NCBI RefSeq assembly: GCF_932294415.1
Contig: NC_065535.1
Coordinates: forward strand, 69,309,362 to 69,373,361
DNA: 64,000 nucleotides
From: Quercus robur
Taxonomy: Eukaryota; Streptophyta; Magnoliopsida; Fagales; Fagaceae
Direction: 5' to 3'
Shown here piece after piece: positions 35,201 to 47,381 of this stretch; position 1 is the first letter of the stretch, and each line of letters opens with the position of its first letter. The notes under the pieces were generated by a model. The model was not told the origin of the DNA and did not search any database. It saw only the letters and a program-made list of their open reading frames with translations. Position numbers and translations under genes: made by a program.

Positions 35201-36299
35201 TAAACCTCTACTACTAATAATAATTAAAAACTTCATGTCAGATTTTTTGTCACAAAAAATTAGCAGACACCTTCTTCGACGACTAATCTTTGAATGAAAT
35301 GAAATAATAAACATTCTGATATCATTATAATAATTTTAGTGATTTAAACTATTTTTTTTTCTGCAGTCCTTGTCTCTTCTACAACTTTGTCTCCTTTTTG
35401 TTATTATCATTTTGTCCTATAAACAACTAGGAACATTTTTCCGACTAATTTATGATGAAAATTTAATACTCACTTATTTTTTTCTTCCCAAATATCTGCA
35501 AGTATCCTTTATTTTAGTTGTTCACATGTATCATATGTATATAGGTAAGCATTCATTTTCATGTTAGTTACAAGTTATTAAAAAGTATATGTGGATAAAG
35601 AATTTGAACAAAATTTGAAAATGCCTTTAATTAGTGCTAACATAGATGCAGACACAGGACTTTGTAGTAGTTATGCATTTTTTGCATGTATATAAGTGAC
35701 ATTTTCTTAATCTCCTAATAATTCCAATTTCAATCATTGACCCCATTGGCAGGATGAAGAAACAAGCAAAAAAGTGTCACCGTTTGGTGGTGGACCAAGG
35801 CTATGTCCAGGTGCTGAACTTGCCAAAGTAGAGATTGCATGCTTCCTTCATCATCTTGTCCTTAATTATAGGTAAAATTTCACTAACTCAGCCCCCACTA
35901 AAATGATGGCATGTATGGATTATGGATGACAATAGGCAGGTTAATCTAGCAACCTACTGCAACCCATTTAGGGTTCTATATAATTGAGCTTGCTTTATCT
36001 TTTTCCAGCAATCATTTTAATTGACATTCTCACTCATAGTACCACTTTCCATAAGGAGGAGCATAAGTCTTTGGTTTAGGTGATAGTGTATAATTAAAGC
36101 AGCTCTTTATCAAGCATACTCAAAATTTCATGTAAAACTTATTAGTGCTTCTTCCTTTTGATGCTATATTCTACGTTCTTGCACCAGGTGGAAAACAAAA
36201 GCAGATGACTACCCACTTGCTCACCCTTATGTGGAATTCCGAAGAGGCTTGCTACTGGAGATTGAACCAATAGGGAAGATTTTTGGAAGGGAATCTTAG
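32229..36299 (+). CDS. CYP724B: CYP724B-like cytochrome P450 (brassinosteroid pathway)
   Basis: Nine exons by GT-AG sites and family alignment: 32229-32431, 32603-32927, 33909-34061, 34309-34554, 34658-34744, 34839-34917, 35036-35142, 35753-35871, 36188-36299, about 476 residues. An N-terminal membrane anchor ([20 protein letters not shown]) is followed by [17 protein letters not shown]. Helix I has GGYETT and helix K has EAMR. Then come NPWRW and the heme loop [13 protein letters not shown] with the Cys ligand, and the end is [15 protein letters not shown]. The order and wording match rice D11/CYP724B1 and tomato CYP724B2 as I recall them; these hydroxylate C-22 of brassinosteroid precursors at the ER. 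The exon 7/8 joint (WRWF/DEETSKK) is shorter than in rice and is the least certain. An in-frame ATG at 32163 would add 22 residues. No break seen. Confidence 0.88.
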
Positions 36300-36657
36300 T
36301 TGGGTTTCAACTATTTATGTCCTCAAAAGCTAAAGTCAAGCCTATTCGCATTAGGGACCAAACAAGTTGTGACTCATTGATATGTTGGGATTGAAGCCCC
36401 CCCTAGAATATTTAATAGTCCCCTATTCAGCCAAAAAAAAAAAATTTAAATTAAATAGTCCCCCAGGTAGGCTACATTGTAAATTGCAACAATGTCCTAA
36501 AGAATAAAGAAAATGAAAAAAAAAAATAAAGAAAATGAATATTACATTAAATTGAAAATATATTCAATAATTTTTTTTTTTTTTTTGCTAAATGATCAGC
36601 CCAAATGCATTATAGCATTCAGCTTTTAAAGATGCAAAAAGCATTTTAGATGATACT
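36300..36657. other. 3' flank of the P450 gene
   Basis: Probable 3' untranslated region followed by AT-rich spacer with poly-A and poly-T runs, ending at the gypsy fossil. No gene. Confidence 0.5.
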
Positions 36658-36960
36658 TATGCACGTCAAAAAATGAGGCTGATGGGTTGGGCCTCACTTG
36701 GGTTCACAATCTATTTGTGAAGTGGGTTTTGGATTTCCTAACTCGGGTAGTTCCCAACACGAGACCCAACGAAGCAATTTCTCCTTATAAGTTCCCCTAC
36801 TCCCACCGTTGCTGTTCTCCTATCGCTCTCTTGCTCCTACTCTCAGTTTTCTCTAGAACCCTTCAACAACCCCCTCTTCTCCCTTATCTTCTCATATTTA
36901 TAGCCCAATGATTAGTGGGGAGTTATGATTACTCTTGCGGTTAGTGGTAGGGGAGGATTC
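36658..36960 (-). repeat. 3' LTR of the gypsy fossil (recognisable part)
   Basis: From AGGCTGATGGGTTGGGCCTC to GGTAGGGGAGG it matches the right LTR at about 94%. No matching target-site duplication could be confirmed. Confidence 0.75.
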
Positions 36961-37011
36961 GTAGGGTTTCTTACTTCCTAATTATTTAATGCCATTTATT
37001 CCCCCTTTGGC

Positions 37012-37022
37012 CCCTATAAATA
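37012..37022 (+). promoter_or_regulatory. TATA-like box ahead of the antisense accessory zone
   Basis: CCTATAAATAG lies about 210 bp before the first ATG of the accessory zone, followed by a C/T-rich leader. It looks like a standard plant core promoter facing opposite to the element's LTR transcription. Confidence 0.45.
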
Positions 37023-37230
37023 GCCACCTCTAAGTCTCTCCCTCACTTTTGCATTCCTCATTCTTCAAACTTTCACTCTGCCAAGCATACACTCCTTGTG
37101 CGTTCATCTTCCAGCCCAGAACATCCTTCCTCCTTAGAGCCCTTAGTAAGTTTCCTTTCCCTTTCCTTCTACTTGTTTTATTTCTTTCTATTCTATCATA
37201 ATCATAGTTCTAGGAATCTTATCTTAGAGA

Positions 37231-39522
37231 ATGGGCTATTCTCATCTCATTTCCTCAGAAGCCTCCTTGGCTACTTTTAGGGCTGCCTACAACGTTCCTG
37301 AGGATGTTGATATCGCCTATTGTCACAAGGACGATATTGACATCCAAAGGCGTCGTGGTGTAAATACAGTTTTCTTTCCCTTTATGGAAATTCTTGATGG
37401 TGGGATTAGGTTCCCCATTGACCCCCTCGTCATAGGTATACTTAGATTTTACGGTCTATGTCCTAACCAACTCCCCCCTAACTTTTACTGAGTGGTGAGT
37501 TGCGTCAGTAGGTTGAAACAGTTGTTCGAGTTGCAACTAAATTACCATGACATCAATTTCATGTATAGTTTCTGCGACAATATCGATTCGAATTATTACT
37601 TAAAAACCAGAGACATGAGGGTACAGCTCATTTCATGCCTGCTTGACTCAAATAGGAACTCAGCTGGAGAGTTTGTACGGGTGAGCGGCAACTGGTTTGC
37701 CAAGGACCTCCCTTGCGCATTCTCACCGCGCGATGTTGGTTGGTTCCTAACATACTTTATTAACTTGATTTTATTAATTTATTAATTTTAATTTGATCAA
37801 ATAATTACTAACCAGTTTTTGTGCTGCTTCCATGCAGAGAGCAAAAGGTTTAAGAAAGATCTCAAAGTAGTGCATGTTTAGGACCTAAATTTTGTGCTTA
37901 GGTCAGAAATTTTTGTACATTGGGACGGACAACTCCAAACATCCCATTTAATCCTCAGCGTTGATCCCGTGTATTCCACTTGGCAAGCATTCAGCCAAAC
38001 TTTGTTAGTTGACAGTCCCCTCCTTTCATATATTGACGTACGGCATGCGATTTCCTTCCTCCAAGGCTCACAGTAGGCGAAACTCGTGACCTTGGTTCGC
38101 GGTACACCTGTTCGAACGAACTTGCACCCATACGGGACGAGTCGGCTGAACGCATGTCTCAACACCGCCAAGAACAAGCACACATGCTGGTTTAGCCGGA
38201 AGCCCCCGTTCAGCCCAAGGTCCAAGTAGAGCCCAAGGCTCCTTTTGAACCTGAGGCTCCCACTCAGGTAGTCAAGGAAACAGCCATTGAATCAGTTAGC
38301 TCTTCAAAAACCGAATCTAACATGGTGACGAGAAAGGCAATGACGATCAGCTGTTTTGTGCCCAGCGCTTGACTAGTCGCAGGGCAACAAGAACCCCAAG
38401 GTCAGGGCCAAACTCCCTTTCCTCCTCCTCCTCCTCCTTCTGGCTGTTCCCGGAAGAGACAACGTACGGTTGAACAGACTCCTGCCAACTTGGGTGATGC
38501 ACCAACTAGGACTCCCCCCCCGGCCATCAGGGAATATCGTCATCCGAGAGCCAACAGCTCAGACGAGGACAAACGTAACATCCATTTCCCGAGTTGTGCC
38601 GGGATGGCAACCTTCGTTCCAATTGGACGACAAACCTCTTCTTGTGACTGCGAGTGTACGAGTGTGGGAAAAGGGTGAAGGGGGTCGTGTTGCCCAAAGT
38701 TTGGTGCGCGGTCTCTTGTTGCCTAAGGACGTGCACGCTTTCAAAGACGGGACGGATGAGTACTGGGCAGGCAGTTGCAATGGCACACCATTGCGGTAAT
38801 CTGTTGTCTCCTGGTTCTCTACTAGCTTTTACACACATTGTTTTTGTTGTACTTATCATTGTTCGTTTTATCAGGCTACTCAACTTACTCACGTCCTCGA
38901 TGGGCGATTGAAGTAGCTAGCCAAGGATGTCGAGCGGGAGAAGGCTCTTAAGGATGTGGCCGAGGCGACTGCTAAAGAGAAAACCAAAGCTGCCGTGACC
39001 GCAAAAAAGAAGGCTATTGCGTCCGAGAAGGCCCGGGTGTCAGCGGAGAAGAAGTCCTCGGAGCTGGAGGCTAAGCTGGGCGAAACCAAGCTAAAACTAG
39101 TAGAGGCTACGAGCCTGAACACAGCACAAGCTGAGGAGTTGGCTGACTTGAAGGCAGCTTTAGAGGCCTGCAAAAATAAATGGTATAACGAGGGGTTCAC
39201 TGACGCGGAAAACTTGGTAGACCCTATCATACATAAAGCCCGGAAGCTGGCCTTTAAGGAGGGTTGGTTGGCTGCCCTACAAGCTCTAGGGGTCCCCAAG
39301 GACTCTCCTTTAAGAAACCCCAACCAAATCCCTTTCCCGAGCCCTTCTACTACTGCACATAACCCTCCCGGTGCCATTGACGAGGAAGAGACTACTAGCA
39401 TGAGGGAGTTGGTGGAGGCAATTGACTCCCACATGGAGTTGATTAACCTGGAAGCCACCAGCAACCCCCGTGCTGGTGATCAGCCCGATGGGAATGTTAA
39501 GCCGCCTTTTGTAGCCCAGTAG
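37231..39522 (+). pseudogene. Antisense accessory coding zone of the gypsy fossil
   Basis: Coding-like sequence on the strand opposite to gag-pol, near the element's 3' end. The first part (MGYSHLISSEASLATFRAAY, then PFMEILDGGIRFPIDPLV and LRFYGLCPNQLPPNF) fits the plant 'putative transposase, gypsy type' domain found as an extra ORF in Tat-lineage elements. The later part (about 38930-39520) is Ala/Lys/Glu-rich and likely coiled coil. The function of this product is unknown. It is decayed like the rest of the element. Confidence 0.7.
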
Positions 39523-40012
39523 CCTCCTAAGGACATTGCCCAATTCCATTCCGCAGACCCTTCAACTTGATTCCCGAACTTAGATTCTACTTTTTATTCT
39601 TCTTTAGCTTAAGTAACTTCTTTATTCAGCTCAGCTACATCACCGGGTTGTGGTGATGGAACAATTATTTTTCCGGGTTTAATTTTCCTATCGTCATCGG
39701 GCTATGGTGACAAAACATTGTTTTAACCTTTATTTGCTTGCTTTAGTCATGTTTACAAATGTTGTTGTTATCTATCTTGTCTTGTTCTTCGATTATCTTT
39801 CTGTTTTATAAATATACATGTATTCCAAATGATCGGGTGGTTTCACCTCGTGATTGAAACTACTTTCTCAACTCGTTAAAGGTCAGGTAATTGCCGGCCA
39901 TTCATAGTGGCCCAGACCAGAATGGACAGGATCACTTGTATCAAGAAAGAATTGGCTCCTCGACGATAATAATCAAATTTGATATACGTTGATAATTTTT
40001 GAGAAAAGGTTC

Positions 40013-41130
40013 CTACCTGCTCGGTGATGAAAATCAAACCGAGGGCAGGTCTCTGTCCTTAGAATAATTTTAGCGCAAGGTTTATACCTGCTTGGTGATG
40101 AAAATTGAACAAAGGACAGGTTTCTGTCCTTATAATAATTTTAGTACAAGATTTCCACCTGCTCGATGATGAAAATCGAACTGAGGGCAGGTCTCTGTCC
40201 TTAGAATAATTTTAGCGCAAGGTTTATACCTACTTAGTGATGAAAATCGAACCGAGGACATGTTTCTGTCCTTAGGATAACTTTAGTACAAGGTTTCCAC
40301 CTGCTCGGTGATGAAAATCAAACCGAGGAAAGGTTTCTATCTTAGAATAATTTTAGTGCAAGGTTTCCACCTGCTCGGTGATGAAAATCAAACCGAGGAC
40401 AAGTTTATATCCTTAGGATAATTTTAGTACAAGGTATCCACCTGTTCGGTGATGAAAATCGAACCAATGACAGGTTTCTGTCCTTAGGATAACTTTAGTG
40501 CAAGGTTTCCACCTGCTCGATGATGAAAATCGAACCGATGATAGGTTTCTATCCTTAAGATAACTTTAGTACAAGGTTTCCACCTGCTCAGTGATGAAAA
40601 TGGAACCGAAGACAGGTTTCTGTCCTTAGAATAATTTTAGTGTAAGATTTCCACATGCTCGATGATGAAAATCGAACCGAGGACAGGTTTCTGTCCTTAG
40701 GATAATTTTAGTACAAGGTTTCCACCTACTCGGTGATGAAAATCGAACAGAGGACAAGTTTCTGTCCTTAGAATAATTTTAGTACAAGGTTTCCACCTGC
40801 TCGGTGATGAAAATCGAACCGAGGACAGGTTTCTGTTCTTAGGATAACTTTAGTATAAGGTTTCCACCTGCTCGGTGATGAAAATCGAACCGAGGACAGG
40901 TTTCTGTCCATAGGATAACTTTAGTATAAGGTTTCCACCTGCTCGGTGATAAAAATCGAACCAAGGACAAGTTTCTGTCCTTAGAATAATTTTAGTGCAA
41001 GGTTTCCACCTGCTCGGTGATGAAAATCGAACCGAGGACAGGTTTCTATCCTTAGGATAATTTTAGTACAAGGTTTCCACCTGCTCGATGATGAAAATCG
41101 AACCGAGGACAAGTTTCTGTCCTTGGGAGA
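40013..41130. repeat. 71-bp tandem repeat array (about 16 units)
   Basis: Units of 71 bp beginning CCTGCTCGGTGATGAAAATC repeat head to tail with scattered point differences. Each unit holds a short palindrome, AGGACAG-GTTT-CTGTCCT. The array lies between the integrase zone and the antisense accessory zone of the gypsy fossil, a position where Tat-lineage elements are known to carry tandem repeats that can seed satellites. Confidence 0.93.
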
Positions 41131-41569
41131 ATTTAATACAAGATTTTCCGTGTGCGTCCACCAGAGTTTAATGAGTTAACAACAATAAAATCATAAGTAG
41201 TGATGCACCTGCACGAATAAATATCATCATCATATTAGTTAACAAAAATGTACATTTAAGATCTAATTGAATTCACACCCCATGTACAGATGATCAGTGA
41301 TAGAACTTTTTCAGATTATGAACGTTCCATGGTCGGGGAAGCGGTCTCTCATTTAAGTCCTCCAAATAGTACGCCCCTGCACCCACAATGGCAGTAACCC
41401 TTTAGGACCCTTCCCAGGTCGGAGCTAGCTTCTCGGCATTCGTATCCCACATATTTCCTACTACTTTCCGTAGCACCAAGTCCCTAGCACTAAATTCCCT
41501 TGTCTTTACGCCTCAGTTATATCGACAGGCAAGTTTTTGTTGATACTCCGCTAGTCGTGTAGTCGCTAT

Positions 41570-44500
41570 TTCTCAATATTCTTCCAGCAAATCCAAACGT
41601 TCTACCAGCAATCTATCATTCTGGGAGGGGACAAATCTGTCAACCCGTGCACTGCATAAATTTACCTCAACTGGTATTACAGCTTCTGCTCCATACGTGA
41701 GAGAGAACGAAGTTTTCCCAATAGACCTTCTAGGAGTTGTCCAGTATGCCCACAAAACGTAGGGCAATTCCTCGGCCCACCTACCTTTTGCACCATCTAA
41801 CATTTTCTTCAATCCATTCACGATTGCGTTGTTGGTGGCTTCTACTTGGCCATTGCTCTGAGGATATGCCGGGGTAGAGTACTTGTTCCTGATGCCAAGA
41901 CCGTTGCAAAACTCACAAAAAGCTCTGCTATCGAACTGCAATCCATTATCAGACATAAGAGAGTTTGGCACCCCAAACCTCATGACTATATTCTTCCACA
42001 CAAACTTTTTAACATCCACATCCCGAATATTGGATAACGCCTTTACCTCCGCCCACTTGGTGAAGTAATCAACAACTACCAATACAAACCTCCTATTGCC
42101 CGTGGCCCAGGGAAACGGGACGAGAATATCTAGCCCCCACTGTGCAAAAGGCCAAGCGCTACTTACTGGGTTCAGATGGCCTACCGGTTGGCGGATCAAA
42201 GGGGCATGTTTTTGGCACCGTTCACATTTTCGTACATACTCGGCAGCATCCTTTTGCATCCGAGGCCACCAAAACCCCTGAGTCATTGCTTGGTGTGCTA
42301 ATGAGCGTCCCCCCACATGACTACCACACACCCCATCATGTAGCTCTGCCAAGAGTTTGTTGACTTTCTCAGGGTGCAAACACAAAAGGTATGGCCCCCT
42401 AAAAGACCTCTGGTACAGCTTGCGATCCGCCGACAACCAGTTCAAGCAGCTACTCAGCGAACCCTATTAGCTTCCTTTTCATCATCTGGGACTCGATTCT
42501 CGGCTAAGAAGTCAATGATTGGGTCCATCCAACATGGCTTGGTTGTCAAAATCACTGCAACTCCAACACCAACTGCTGTATTAATGCTCGACTCCGCTAT
42601 GAGCTCTACCTTGATTAATCGAGGCACACCCTTCATCATTCATGATGCCAACGTGGCTAGAGAGTCAGCATGTCTATTTTGTCCCCGGGTAACTTGGGCC
42701 AACTTTGTTGTACAAAACTCACTCATGATTTGCTTTACTACCTGTAATAACTCTTTTATTCGAGAATCCCAGGCTTTAAAACTACCCTACACTTGGCTGA
42801 CCACCAGCCGAGAATCTAAATAAATCTCCACATCACGGGCACCCATACCCAAAACGGTTCTTAATCCAGCAAGTAAGGCCTCATACTCAGCTTCGTTATT
42901 AGAGGCCCTAAACTCCAACCTAAAAGAATGCTCCAACCATATTCCTTCTGGGGTGATAATGACAATCCCGGTACTAGACCCCATAGTACTTGATGCACCG
43001 TCCACGAATACCTTCCACGAGCGACATTCCACACGACAAACCATCTCCCCTTCATTCCTAGGTGAAAACTCTACAACGAAGGAACCTAGCCGACTCCCCC
43101 ATTTAGTTATCCGGCCCGTAAAGTCAAACCTTTTCAATAACGACTATAAGGGATACTCGGTTAGGACGTAGACGGTATGAGCTTGAAAATAGTGTGGCAA
43201 CTTCCTCATAGCATGTACTAGTGCTAACACCAATTTTTCCAAGGGTAAATACCTTGTCTCGGTATCAACCAAGGTCTTACTGATGTAATACACAGGCTAC
43301 TGCACTCCTTGATCCCTTAACAGCACGGCACTCACAGCATGATCAAACACCAAAAGGTACATGAATAAGTCTTCCCTAGGTTCCGGGGCTGTTAACATGG
43401 GTGCCCGCATCAAATACTCCTTCAAATCCTTAAAAGCTCTTTCACATTCTTCATTCCACTGAAACCCCTTCCACTTCCTCAAAAGTTGGTAGAATGGATG
43501 ACAGCGATCGACAAACTTAGAAATGAACCGATTAAGGGCAACTAACATTCTGGTCAACACCTGCACTTCCTTTGGATTGCATGGCAGCTTGAGGCGTTGC
43601 ACGGCTTCAATCTGATTGGGGTTGACTTCTATCCAACGGTTAGTGATCAGATAACCTAAAAGCTTCCCAGTCCCCACCTCGAAGGCACACTTGTTTGCGT
43701 TTAAGCGCAACTTATGTTGCCGAAGAACTTCAAACACCCCCTGATGATCTTTTATATGTCGCGTTTCTTGTTTACTTTTTACCACCATGTCGTCGATGTA
43801 CACCTCAACCGTATGCCTAATCTTGTCCCGAAACATTCTAGTCATCATACATTGATAAGTTGCCCTGACATTCTTTAACCCGAAGGGCATCACGGTGTAA
43901 TGGTAGTTTGTAAGAGGGGAGATGAATTCCGTCTTCTCCTAGTCCTCGGCAGCTAGGGCAATTTGATGATAACCTTGAAAGGTGTCCAAGAAACTCATCC
44001 TCGGGTGCCCATAGGTGGCATCGACCAATTGATCTATCTTTGGCATAGGAAATAGGTCCTTTGGACATGCTCGGTTCAAATCCTTGAAATCTACACAAAC
44101 TCTCCATTTGTCATTCTTCTTCTTGACCACCACGGTATTCGCCAACCATTCCAGGAAGAAGATTTCCTTAATCGCCCTGGCCTCTTTTAACCTCCCGACC
44201 TCCTGTCTCACTGCCTTAACGTGTTCCTTTACTGATCATCTCAGCCTCTGTTTCTTTGGACGAAATGACGGGTCTATGTTAAGCTTGTGAACGATGAACT
44301 CAGGATCAACCCTGGGCACCTCATACGAGCTCCAGGCAAACACATCTACATTCTGTATAAGAAATAACAATGCTTCTACCTTCTTCCCGTCCTTCATATT
44401 TGCCCCTATCTGAAAATACCAGTCAACATCTGGTAGTATCATTACTTTGATTAATTCCTCAACACAACTAGCCTCCATTCCCTCTCGGGGCTCCTGTAAT

Positions 44501-46140
44501 TGTTATAAAGGAACCTCCTTAGTGGTTTCATTTTGTTTAGCCTGCTTGTGCTTCCAATCGACTACGGCCACTAAACATTGCCTGGCCGCTTGCTGACTTC
44601 TCCTTACTACAGCAATGCCCTACTCGATACGGAACTTAACCTTCACATGTAGGGTAGAGGGAACTGCCCCCATCGCATGGATCCATGACCTTCCCAGAAT
44701 AGCCATATAAGGAGAAAATGAAGCAACAACTACAAAAGCCACTGTCACTTCCTTTCCTTTCCTTTCATATTCACGGGAAATGATATTTGCCCCTCGGGAA
44801 TCACCACCTGACCATCAAACCCGACCAGGGGCGTATCGTATTTTAAGAGGACCTCCTTCTTCAGTTCGAGCCCTCTAAACAAATCCGAATACATCACATC
44901 GGCCCTACTTCCTTGGTCCACCATTACCTTCTTTACTATAAAACCCTTTTATCCAGGCTGTCACCACCAACGCATCATCGTGTGGCTGAATTGTTCCTTC
45001 TAAATCATCATCGTTAAAAGCGATGGGCTCCTGAACAACTTTTAGCTTCTTTTCGAGCGGTTGCTTGCCCAAGCTATTTTTCACGAGCACTACGGTCAGC
45101 GCTCCTCTCCTCCTAGCCATTGCAGTACCCTTCAAGGCAGCATGGATAACCTCAATCACTCCTAATGAGGGCGGGAGAGGGTTCCCTCTTTGTTGAGTAC
45201 CTTGCCCGGCATCCCTATTCCCTGTATCTGCCACAAACTCCTTCAGATATCCCGCCTTCACCAATTGCCCAAGATGATTCTTTAACACCCGGCACTGCTC
45301 GATGATATACCCCTTATCCTTGTGATAGGTACTGTACAAATTCTGATTCCTGCGGGACGGGTCACCCCCCATCTTGTTCGGTCATCTGAAGTACAGCTCA
45401 TTCTTGATCCGGTCTATGATTCTGTGTATCGGCTTTTTAAACGTCACGTTCACCTCTCCCAGCCACAGCTTTGGCTCTTGTATCCTTAAATCCTTTCAAG
45501 CCCTTGGCTGAAACCCGCTTTATCGAGGACAATTCACTAACGGGGCCTTGCCCTTACTCTGTAGCCAATCGTCCTCCAAGCATTTGTATTCCTCTATACG
45601 CCTCAAAAGCTACCTCATATTCTCGGGAGGCCTCCTCATCAAAGAATCCCGTAGTTTGGAATCCTCGGGCAGCCCCATCCTAAAGGTGCTCGCCGCAATT
45701 TTCTCATTGCCCCCACCGATCTCATTATAAAGCTCCCAATACCGACTGGCATAACTACGAAGGGTTTCCCTGACCCTCATCTTCATAGATAGTAACGTCC
45801 ACTAGTTGTGGTACCCGGCTACAAGTAACAAACCCGACACCGAATTCTTGTATCAACTATACAAAACTCTGAATGGAGCCCTTTCGTAACCCATTAAACC
45901 ATCTCAAAGTAGTGGGCCTGAGGCTTGAGGGAAATACCTTACACATCAAGGCGTCATTATAAGTATGTAGAGACAGCATCTGGATATAATGGCTGACGTG
46001 TTTTACCGGGTCCGTTTTCCCGTCGTAGGAATTGAATGGTGGGGGCACAAATCTACTCGGCATTGGGGCCCATTCAATGTCTTCTAAGAACAGCGACCAA
46101 GCAGTTCTGAGTAAGGCGCGACTTATAGCATCCATGGCCG
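41570..46140 (-). pseudogene. Gag-pol zone of the gypsy fossil
   Basis: Read on the minus strand, a gag-like zone (about 46140-44900) precedes a reverse transcriptase zone (about 44500-43300, with DFKDLNRACPKD and the YIDD catalytic motif), an RNase H zone (about 43140-42790, with FVDGAS and NNEAEYEALLAGL) and an integrase zone (about 42450-41570, with an HHCC-type segment ending CERCQKHAP, then the WGLDILVPFP core and DNGLQFDS). These families and this domain order are those of Ty3/gypsy. It is a fossil and makes no continuous polyprotein. Confidence 0.9.
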
Positions 46141-46691
46141 CATTATGGGGCCATCGTTCTTCCGAGGAATTTGATCCCCGGTTTGCGTACTCCCGTGAAC
46201 GTGATCAGTCCCGACGTTGACAGGACTCTCGCGAGTGTGAACGACCTCTTCGTCGACAGGACTCTCGTGAATGTGAACGATCCTGATGTCGATGAGAACC
46301 AGACTAATTGGACCCCGCCCCATAACGATTTCTCCCACTATCAGACCTCCCTTCTCAGTTGTCTCGGTCCCTTCTCTGTTGCCTGCCCCTCGCTTCTAAC
46401 TCCAAATCTCTTACCAGTTTGCATAATCGCTCAAGTTCTTCGTCTTTCTCATTAAGTTGCCCATGCCCTGAAGCTTCCGATATCATCTGATGGGTTTGGT
46501 ACGACCCCTCCCCAAGGCCGAAACGTTCTTCCTTTTGTTCATGGTCCCTATATTCGCGCCTCTTGTGCCTTTATTCTCGCCAGGTGGATCCCTGAGAAGA
46601 TCCCACCGAACCGCTTTCAGCGCAACTCCCCGAATGTCTTTCAAACATATTTCCCACAGCTTTGTAGGAGATTCCCACAAACGGCGCCAAT

Positions 46692-47381
46692 TGTGCGCAC
46701 CAAAAATAAGGCTGATGGGCTGGGCCTCACTTGGGCTCACAATCTATTTGTGATGTGGGCTTTGGATTTCCTAACTCGGGTAGTTCCCAACACAGAGACC
46801 CAACGAAGCAACTGCTCCTTATTAGTTCCCCTACTCCCACCGTTGTTGTTCTCATGTTGCTCTCTTGCTCCTACTCTCAGTTTTCTCTGGAACCCTTCAA
46901 CAACCCCCTCTTCTCCCTTATTTTCTCATATTTATAGCCCAATGATTAGTAGGGTGTTATGATTACTCTTGTAGTTAGTGGTAGGGGAGGTCCAATGTCG
47001 TTATTGCTAAATGGATGTTTAGTTGGGAATGGGGTGTGGTGAAAGTGGCATTGGAACTTGCTCTCCACTTCAGAAGGGACGTTTGGTAGAGGTTTTTCCC
47101 AGGGCGATACCGGTATAACCGAGGTATAGTGTCCCCGATTAATCATGCTCCAGTCCGAGGTGTACCTTGCTGGGCAAATCCTAGGTTATGGGCTACTATG
47201 AGTATGCATTATAGCGGTTCACTCAACGGGTTTCGGGCTGGGTGTAATGTCATGAGGCTCGAGCCCATGGCCTTGGCAGGCCCAAGGTCTAGTTTTGGGC
47301 AAGAGGGTTGGGCCCATGGGCCATAATGTAAAGTTGGAGTTTAAGGCCTAAGGCCCAAATGGGTCTGGGGGTCCCGTGCCA
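46692..47381 (-). repeat. 5' LTR of the gypsy fossil
   Basis: About 690 bp beginning TGTGCGCACC on the plus strand and ending ..CCCGTGCCA, consistent with the TG...CA rule. The inner edge abuts ATTGGCGCCGTTTG on the minus strand. It shares about 290 bp at its inner side with 36671-36955. Confidence 0.75.

Larger units (their letters stand above)
36658..47381 (-). mobile_element. Ty3/gypsy Tat-lineage LTR retrotransposon fossil
   Basis: A minus-strand element bounded by related LTRs. From its 5' end it has: LTR (47381-46692), primer-binding-type site (TGGCGCC, about 46683-46689), gag zone, protease/reverse transcriptase/RNase H/integrase zone, a 71-bp tandem array, an accessory coding zone on the opposite strand, and the 3' LTR at the left. 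This layout, with an antisense accessory frame and tandem repeats between pol and the 3' LTR, is characteristic of the Tat lineage. It is broken, with roughly ten or more breaks across its coding zones. The LTRs differ by about 6% by eye over 290 bp, suggesting an age of several million years or more. Confidence 0.88.

Noticed and set aside
35370-35567. 65-codon hydrophobic frame inside the P450 gene
   Set aside because: Lies in the intron between the NPWRW exon and the heme-loop exon; not conserved in the family.
38470-39464. Minus-strand frames of 75-191 codons opposite the accessory zone of the gypsy fossil
   Set aside because: They mirror the biased Ala/Lys/Glu composition of the plus-strand zone and carry no domain of their own.
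40013-41130. CRISPR-like array
   Set aside because: The 71-bp units are head to tail with no unique spacers, inside a plant retroelement fossil.
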